From positions 1-64,000 of the forward strand of contig CAZWYF010000001.1 in the NCBI GenBank assembly GCA_964637835.1: 64,000 nucleotides of DNA, given 5' to 3'. The notes beneath the pieces are model-generated. The model did no database searches. It was not told the origin of the DNA and saw nothing but the letters and a program-made list of their open reading frames with translations. A program made the position numbers and the translations under genes. Each line of letters starts with the position of its first letter. Position 1 is the first letter of the stretch. The stretch comes from Glo-17 sp964637835 (GTDB lineage Bacteria > Krumholzibacteriota > Krumholzibacteriia > LZORAL124-64-63). This document shows, in pieces, positions 60,066 to 64,000 of the stretch.

Positions 60066-60089
60066 CGCCGGCGGGGATGTCCGCCGGCG
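60066..60089 (-). other. hairpin in the selD leader
   Basis: CGCCGGCGG (60066-60074) and CCGCCGGCG (60081-60089) form a perfect 9-bp stem with a six-base loop, 25 bases upstream of the selD ATG on the minus strand. It could control selD expression or end an upstream transcript. Confidence 0.4.
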
Positions 60090-60099
60090 AATGACGCCC

Positions 60100-60128
60100 A
60101 ATCTCGCCGCGGGGCTCCCGGGTGTCAA
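60100..60128 (-). promoter_or_regulatory. possible selD promoter
   Basis: On the minus strand a perfect TTGACA (60123-60128) is followed after 17 bases by GAGATT (60100-60105), a weak -10 box. The leader to ATG 60040 would be about 50 bases and contain the hairpin at 60066-60089. Confidence 0.35.
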
Positions 60129-60150
60129 ATGCTGGCCGGGCTGGCACTTG

Positions 60151-60166
60151 CGGCCCGATCCTTGCT
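60151..60166 (+). promoter_or_regulatory. candidate sigma-54 promoter
   Basis: CGGCCCG-ATCC-TTGCT matches the -24/-12 pattern (TGGCACG-N4-TTGCW) in the GG and GC pairs with correct spacing. It would serve the DUF5658-like gene starting at 60295. A single match in GC-rich DNA is weak evidence. Confidence 0.25.
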
Positions 60167-60294
60167 TCTCGGTGCGGTCGGGACCCGGCCCCGGGCCGTT
60201 CGCCGTGTGGTCGCGTGCTTGCCGGGTGCCCGCCCGCGTGCCAGGTTTGCGTGCTGCCGCCGCCCCTTCCGCTCTCGCCGCCGAGGACCGTCGC

Positions 60295-60768
60295 GTGACC
60301 GAGCACCGCCGCCCCGAATCCGTCTATTCCCGCAACCGCCGGCTCGGCGGCGACCGCCGGCTGGAGCCCACCAGCCTGCTCTCCGGCTACACGCTCCGCG
60401 GTCGGCGCACGCGCATCCGCCGCGACACCGACCTGCTGCGCGGCCGGTACGTGGACCGCTCCTCGGGCCAGCACCTGCTGCTGATCCTGCTGCTGCTGCT
60501 GTTCATCAGCGTCGATGCCTTCTCCACCCTGTTCATCCTCGAGCACGGCGGCGAGGAGCTCAATCCGCTCATGGTGCGCACGCTCGAGCGCGGGGTGGGC
60601 TGGTTCCTGGTGGTCAAGCTCGGACCGCTGCCGCTGGCGTTCCTGCTGCTCTCGGTACACCGCTACTTCTCCTGGGTCCGCGTGGCGCTCGGCTCCCTCG
60701 CCGCCATCTACGGCGGGCTCATGCTCTACCACCTCTACACCCTCGCGAAGATCCTCTTCCACGGCTGA
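60295..60768 (+). CDS. DUF5658-like small membrane protein
   Basis: A 157-residue protein. An Arg-rich cytosolic N terminus (residues 1-60, many R-R pairs) precedes four TM segments with LILLLLLFISVDAFSTLFILEHGGEELNPLM near 62-92, VKLGPLPLAFLLLSV, and GLMLYHLYTLAKILF at the end. The D-A-x-S-T-L-F and E-x-N-P-L-M motifs match DUF5658, which has no known function. GTG 60295 is used because GAGGA (60283-60287) precedes it by seven bases. Confidence 0.7.
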   Translation: MTEHRRPESVYSRNRRLGGDRRLEPTSLLSGYTLRGRRTRIRRDTDLLRGRYVDRSSGQHLLLILLLLLFISVDAFSTLFILEHGGEELNPLMVRTLERGVGWFLVVKLGPLPLAFLLLSVHRYFSWVRVALGSLAAIYGGLMLYHLYTLAKILFHG

Positions 60769-60894
60769 ACGGCGCCTGGCCGGCCTCTGGCGCGACCGGC
60801 GCGACCAGCGCGTCACCGCACCGGGATGGCGGCCGCGCCGGGCCCTGCCTACCGCTGGGCATGAGGGGGAGAGAACCCCGGAAGGAGGCCCGCC

Positions 60895-61554
60895 ATGCGT
60901 CCGAGCCCGACCCTGCCCAGCCTGCTGGTGGCCGCCGCGGCCCTGCTCGCCACCGCGGCCGGCGCCCAGGATCCCTACCTCGCCGCCGACGGCACCTGGA
61001 TCAGTCTGACCGGCACCGTGGCGGAGACCGATCGGGAGTCCTTCCGCCTGGACTACGGCGAGGGACTGATCACCGTGGAGATGGACGGCTGGGACTGGTA
61101 CGGCGATGCCGCCGGCGCCCTGGAGGGTGACCGCGTGACCGTCTCCGGCCGCATCGACGACGACTTCCTCGAGCAGCGGACCATCGAGGCGAGCAGCGTC
61201 TACGTCAAGGGCCTCAGCCGCTATTACCATGCCAGCGCCGCTGACGAGGAGGGGGCCATGGTCTCGCATCCGGTCCAGTTCCCGGTGGATCCCGGCGTGG
61301 GCGACGCGACCTGGCTGACCGTCACCGGCACCGTCGTGGAGATCGACGGGCGCGAGTTCACCCTGGGCCGGGACACTGCTGCCCTGCGGGTGAACACCAT
61401 CGCCATGCCCTACGACCCCCTGGACGATGTGGGGCCGCAGCAGATCGCGGTGGGCGACCGGGTCTCGGTGTCCGGCCGTCTGGACCTGGACCTGTTCGAG
61501 AGCGCCGAGATGCTGGCCACGTCGGTGATCTCCCTGGAGGAAGACGGCGACTAG
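60895..61554 (+). CDS. exported protein with two OB-fold (NirD/YgiW-like) repeats
   Basis: A 219-residue exported protein with a signal peptide (about 1-24). Two similar halves follow: WISLTGTVAETDRESFRLDYGEG with GDRVTVSGRID (about 35-90), and WLTVTGTVVEIDGREFTLGRD with GDRVSVSGRLD (about 140-200). This pattern resembles the bacterial OB-fold family of YgiW/YdeI, periplasmic stress proteins. ATG 60895 has GGAAGGAGG upstream. Its last bases, CTAG, are shared with the stop of the opposing acr3 gene. Confidence 0.75.
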   Translation: MRPSPTLPSLLVAAAALLATAAGAQDPYLAADGTWISLTGTVAETDRESFRLDYGEGLITVEMDGWDWYGDAAGALEGDRVTVSGRIDDDFLEQRTIEASSVYVKGLSRYYHASAADEEGAMVSHPVQFPVDPGVGDATWLTVTGTVVEIDGREFTLGRDTAALRVNTIAMPYDPLDDVGPQQIAVGDRVSVSGRLDLDLFESAEMLATSVISLEEDGD

Positions 61555-62783
61555 GCGCCGTCCTGCACCGGGTCGGCCCGCGGCGCGGCCGTCGTCGCGC
61601 CGCCGAGGCGCGAGCGGTTGCGCAGGCAGATGCGCACGAGCCACAGCATGAGCGGCACCTCGATGAGCACGCCCACCACCGTGGCCAGCGCCGCGCCCGA
61701 GCCCAGGCCGAAGAGCATCACCGCGGTGGCGATGGCCACCTCGAAGTGGTTGGAGGCGCCGATCATGGCCGCCGGCGCGGCGTCCTCGTAGCGTAGCCGC
61801 AGGACGCGCGCGCCCAGCATCCCGAGGCCGAAGACCAGCAGGGTCTGCACGGCCAGCGGGACGGCGATCCACAGGATGGTCAGGGGGTTGGCGGTCAGGA
61901 CGTCGCCCTTGAAGCTGAACAACAGCACCAGCGTGGTCAGCAGCGCGACGATGGTCACCGGCGTGAGCACCGGCAGGAAGCGCGCGCGGAACCAGGCCTC
62001 GCCCCGGACGGCGACCAGCCCGCGCCGCGAGGCGTAGCCCGCCACCAGCGGCAGCGCCACGTACACGCCGATGGACAGCAGCAGCGCCTCCCACGGCACC
62101 GGCAGGCGTCCCACGCCCAGCAGGAATCCGCCGAGCAGACCGTAGAGCACGAGCATGGTCAGCGAGTTGATGGCCACCATGACCAGGGTCAGGCCGTCGT
62201 TGCCGCGGGCCAGGTGGCTCCAGACCAGCACCATGGCCGTGCAGGGCGCGATGCCCAGCAGGATGCAGCCGGCCAGGTAGCTGCGCCACAGCGGGATCTC
62301 CAGCATGCGGACGCCCTCGTGCAGCACCACCGTACCGGCGCCATGGACCGCGCCCACGGGGAGGTCCAGCCCGAAGGGCAGCTTCACCAGATCGGTGGCC
62401 TCCGGCCCGATGAGCCCCCGGAAGACCACGCCGAGGAACAGGCTGGCGATGCCCACCATGGTGAAGGGCTTGATCCCCCAGTTGATCACCAGCGTCATGA
62501 GGACCGGCCGCGTGTTGCGACCGGCGCGCACCGCCCGGCCAAAGTCGATCTTCACCATGATGGGGTACATCATGAAGAAGAGGCAGACGGCGATGGGGAT
62601 CGACACCACCGGCGCTCCGCCCACGTCGAGGGTCCAGCCGTCGAGGGTGCGCGCGACGCCGGGCGCGAGGCGCCCGAGCACGATGCCGCCCAGGATGCAC
62701 AGGGCCACCCAGACGGTGAGGTAGCGCTCGAAGATGCTCTCCATGCGGCGTGGCGCCACGGCGGCGGCCTCGCCGGCGCTCAT
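61551..62783 (-). CDS. acr3: Acr3-type arsenite efflux permease
   Basis: A 410-residue inner-membrane carrier of the BASS superfamily with about ten TMs that expels arsenite. RYLTVWVALCILGGIVLGR, FFMMYPIMVKIDF near 80-92, GIAPCTAMVLVWSHLARG with the essential Cys, NSLTMLVLYG and MIGASNHFEVAIA near 340-352 are Acr3 signatures. ATG 62783 overlaps the arsC stop by ATGA; MESIF at residue 15 is an alternative start. It is the last gene of the operon arsR-arsC-acr3. Confidence 0.92.
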   Translation of the reverse strand: MSAGEAAAVAPRRMESIFERYLTVWVALCILGGIVLGRLAPGVARTLDGWTLDVGGAPVVSIPIAVCLFFMMYPIMVKIDFGRAVRAGRNTRPVLMTLVINWGIKPFTMVGIASLFLGVVFRGLIGPEATDLVKLPFGLDLPVGAVHGAGTVVLHEGVRMLEIPLWRSYLAGCILLGIAPCTAMVLVWSHLARGNDGLTLVMVAINSLTMLVLYGLLGGFLLGVGRLPVPWEALLLSIGVYVALPLVAGYASRRGLVAVRGEAWFRARFLPVLTPVTIVALLTTLVLLFSFKGDVLTANPLTILWIAVPLAVQTLLVFGLGMLGARVLRLRYEDAAPAAMIGASNHFEVAIATAVMLFGLGSGAALATVVGVLIEVPLMLWLVRICLRNRSRLGGATTAAPRADPVQDGA

Positions 62784-63256
62784 CGCCGGTCCTCCGGCGT
62801 GCCGGCCTGCGGTCGCGCCAGATCCAGATCCAGCGCCGCGGGCAGCGTCGCCGCGAAGTCGCGGATCTCGTCGCGGACGCGCCGGTAGCAGGCGAGGATC
62901 TCCTGCTCGTCGGTCAGCGTGGCGGCCAGGGCGGGGGGATCGTCGAAGCCGCGGTGCACCACGCGCGTGGGGCCCGGGAACACGGGACACGTCTCGTGCG
63001 CATGCCCGCAGACGGTGACGACCACGTCCAGGGGGACATCCGCGAACGCGTCCAGGTGCTGCGAGCGGTGGCCGGCGATGTCCACGCCGGCCTCGGCCAT
63101 GACCTGCACGGCGCGGGGATTGAGGCCCTGGGGATCGGTGCCGGCGGAGTGGACCTCCAGCCGATCACCATGGAGATGGCGGGCCCAGCCCTCGGCCATC
63201 TGGCTGCGGCAGCTGTTGCCGGTGCAGAGGAACAGGATCGCGGGCTTGCGTGGCAT
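62780..63256 (-). CDS. arsC: arsenate reductase, thioredoxin-coupled (low-molecular-weight phosphatase fold)
   Basis: A 158-residue enzyme reducing arsenate to arsenite. The P-loop C-x5-R is C11-TGNSC-R17 in LFLCTGNSCRSQMAEGWA. The relay cysteines are C83 and C90 in VTVCGHAHETCPV, as in the thioredoxin-dependent ArsC of S. aureus plasmid pI258. SAGTDPQGLNPRAV and HRSQHLDAF complete the family pattern. ATG 63256 overlaps the arsR stop, and its own stop overlaps acr3. Confidence 0.93.
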   Translation of the reverse strand: MPRKPAILFLCTGNSCRSQMAEGWARHLHGDRLEVHSAGTDPQGLNPRAVQVMAEAGVDIAGHRSQHLDAFADVPLDVVVTVCGHAHETCPVFPGPTRVVHRGFDDPPALAATLTDEQEILACYRRVRDEIRDFAATLPAALDLDLARPQAGTPEDRR

Positions 63257-63669
63257 CAGGCGGTGCTCCCGGATGAGGTGGTGGCGGACGCGGCCGGCGC
63301 CGGACAGCAGTCCGGGCCGCGCTGGCGGCGGCAGATCTCGGCGGGGTCCTCGGCCACGATGGCGGCCAGGGCGGCACGGTCGTCCCGGCGCTGCGGATCC
63401 TCGCCCGTGGCCCGGTCGAGCCAGGCCAGCGGTTCGCTCCCGGCGAAGCCGTCGGTGAGGCGATAGTGGATCCAGCGGCCATCCCGCCGGCCGCGGATCA
63501 GGCCGGCCCGGGCGAGCTGGGCGAGGTGTCGCGAGACGGTGGCGCCCGCGAGGCCGAGCAGCTCGGTGAGCTGGCAGGCGCAGAGCTCGCGGTGTTCTCG
63601 CAGGGCGAGGACGATGCGCAGGCGGCTGCGGTCGGCCAGGGCCTTGAGGGTGTCCAGGGCGGTGTCCAT
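63256..63669 (-). CDS. arsR: arsenite-responsive repressor ArsR
   Basis: A 137-residue winged-helix repressor: LKALADRSRLRIVLALREHRELCACQL with the metal-binding C30-x-C32 pair in the ELCxC motif, a recognition helix in GATVSRHLAQLARAGLI, and the wing RRDGRWIHYRL. The C-terminal extension holds another cysteine group (ICRRQRGPDCC), which may add a third ligand. ATG 63669 has AAAGG upstream. An operator palindrome lies 13-32 bases upstream, so autorepression of the ars operon is expected. Confidence 0.92.
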   Translation of the reverse strand: MDTALDTLKALADRSRLRIVLALREHRELCACQLTELLGLAGATVSRHLAQLARAGLIRGRRDGRWIHYRLTDGFAGSEPLAWLDRATGEDPQRRDDRAALAAIVAEDPAEICRRQRGPDCCPAPAASATTSSGSTA

Positions 63670-63681
63670 GATCGGCCTTTC

Positions 63682-63701
63682 ATTTAGCCTGTCAGCTAAA
63701 T
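63682..63701 (-). promoter_or_regulatory. ArsR operator of the ars operon
   Basis: ATTTAGC (63682-63688) and GCTAAAT (63695-63701) are perfect inverted arms around six bases. This AT-rich palindrome in GC-rich DNA directly before arsR is the natural ArsR binding site and would cover the promoter. Confidence 0.7.
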
Positions 63702-63817
63702 AATCGGGGCCGGGCGGATCCGCAACCCGCGCCATCGGCACGTGCACGCCGGCGCCCGTGGGGGTAGGCTGCCGGGAAACAGCTCGTCGCCCGATCCCAT
63801 CGAGCCGGAGGTCTGCC

Positions 63818-64000
63818 ATGGACGCCATCCTCACCTACCTGGACGTCGATTCCCTGGTCACCCGGATGGTCACCTACCTGCCACGCCTGCTGGTGGCCAT
63901 GCTGGTGATGCTCACGTTCTGGATGCTCTACCGCCTGGGCCGACGACCCCTGCGCGCGGCGCTGCGCCACTCCGGCCTGCACCTCAAGCTCATCGACCTG
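63818..64000 (+). CDS. N-terminal part of an MscS-like mechanosensitive channel
   Basis: Only 61 residues are in the window: an amphipathic start (MDAILTYLDVDSLVTRMVTYLP) and a first TM (LLVAMLVMLTFWMLYRLG), followed by RRPLRAALRHSGLHLKLID. This resembles the N-terminal TM of small-conductance mechanosensitive channels. ATG 63818 has GGAGGT at 63807-63812. A TAGGCT at 63765-63770 may be its -10 box. The family assignment is tentative because the pore domain lies outside. Confidence 0.6.
   Translation, partial: MDAILTYLDVDSLVTRMVTYLPRLLVAMLVMLTFWMLYRLGRRPLRAALRHSGLHLKLIDL

Overview
The window is bacterial chromosome with very high GC (roughly 70 %) and tight gene packing. Genes lie on both strands, often joined by ATGA or GTGA overlaps. 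I see no rRNA, tRNA, IS element, prophage or CRISPR array. A secreted subtilase ends in an NPFNPST-type FlgD-like sorting domain, and there are several FN3/PEGA surface proteins. With the GC content this points to a high-GC lineage of the FCB superphylum (Krumholzibacteriota or Eisenbacteria-like), Gram-negative because of TolC/RND efflux and lipoproteins. The lineage is an inference from gene content, not from a marker gene.

Layout. 1-9.4 kb: a Cache-PAS-DUF294 sensor plus phosphoesterase, divergent from a DUF485/ActP-like symporter pair; an SpmA-SpmB-like membrane protein; a second sodium:solute symporter with a small partner. 9.6-12.6 kb: DUF2797 protein, two tandem Smr proteins, a pteridine-reductase-like SDR and an orphan GroES-like protein. 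12.6-17.3 kb: a KefB-type K+/H+ antiporter with a KefF-type flavoprotein, divergent from a PAS hybrid histidine kinase. 17.3-27.9 kb: PfpI/DJ-1 protein, archaeal-type class I aldolase, a LolA-like secreted protein, S41 and S9 peptidases, two YihY-family membrane proteins and a cysteine desulfurase/selenocysteine-lyase-like enzyme. 28-34.7 kb: the secreted subtilase, a DUF1460 protein and surface proteins. 34.8-42.8 kb: rlmH, then an operon of complex-I-like membrane subunits without any peripheral-arm gene, then pyrophosphatase. 43-51.4 kb: lipoprotein and thioredoxin-TPR genes, then an RND efflux operon. 51.6-58.9 kb: ispH, an ArsR regulator, a YhaO/YhaN-type nuclease-ATPase pair and an HDOD protein. 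59-60 kb: selD. 60.3-64 kb: two small membrane/periplasmic proteins, an arsenic operon (arsR-arsC-acr3) and the start of an MscS-like channel.

Three points matter most. First, selD is itself a selenoprotein gene: the reading frame runs from 60040 to 58988 through an in-frame TGA (59987-59989) at exactly the active-site position of SelD, followed by a SECIS-like hairpin. An ordinary ORF call would lose the first 53 residues. Second, the complex-I-like operon (35399-41612) keeps the fold signatures of NuoH, J, K, L, M and N, but the protonatable residues needed for proton pumping are replaced and the quinone/NuoB loop of NuoH is missing, while all frames stay open. Third, a DUF294 nucleotidyltransferase domain is wired to Cache and PAS sensors beside an acetate-permease-like operon, a variant of the usual CBS-cNMP-DUF294 arrangement.

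Many genes are preceded by recognisable sigma-70-like promoters with TTGnnn or nTGACn boxes, spacers of 16-18 and TAnnnT -10 boxes. Hairpin terminators are GC-rich and usually lack a clear T tract.
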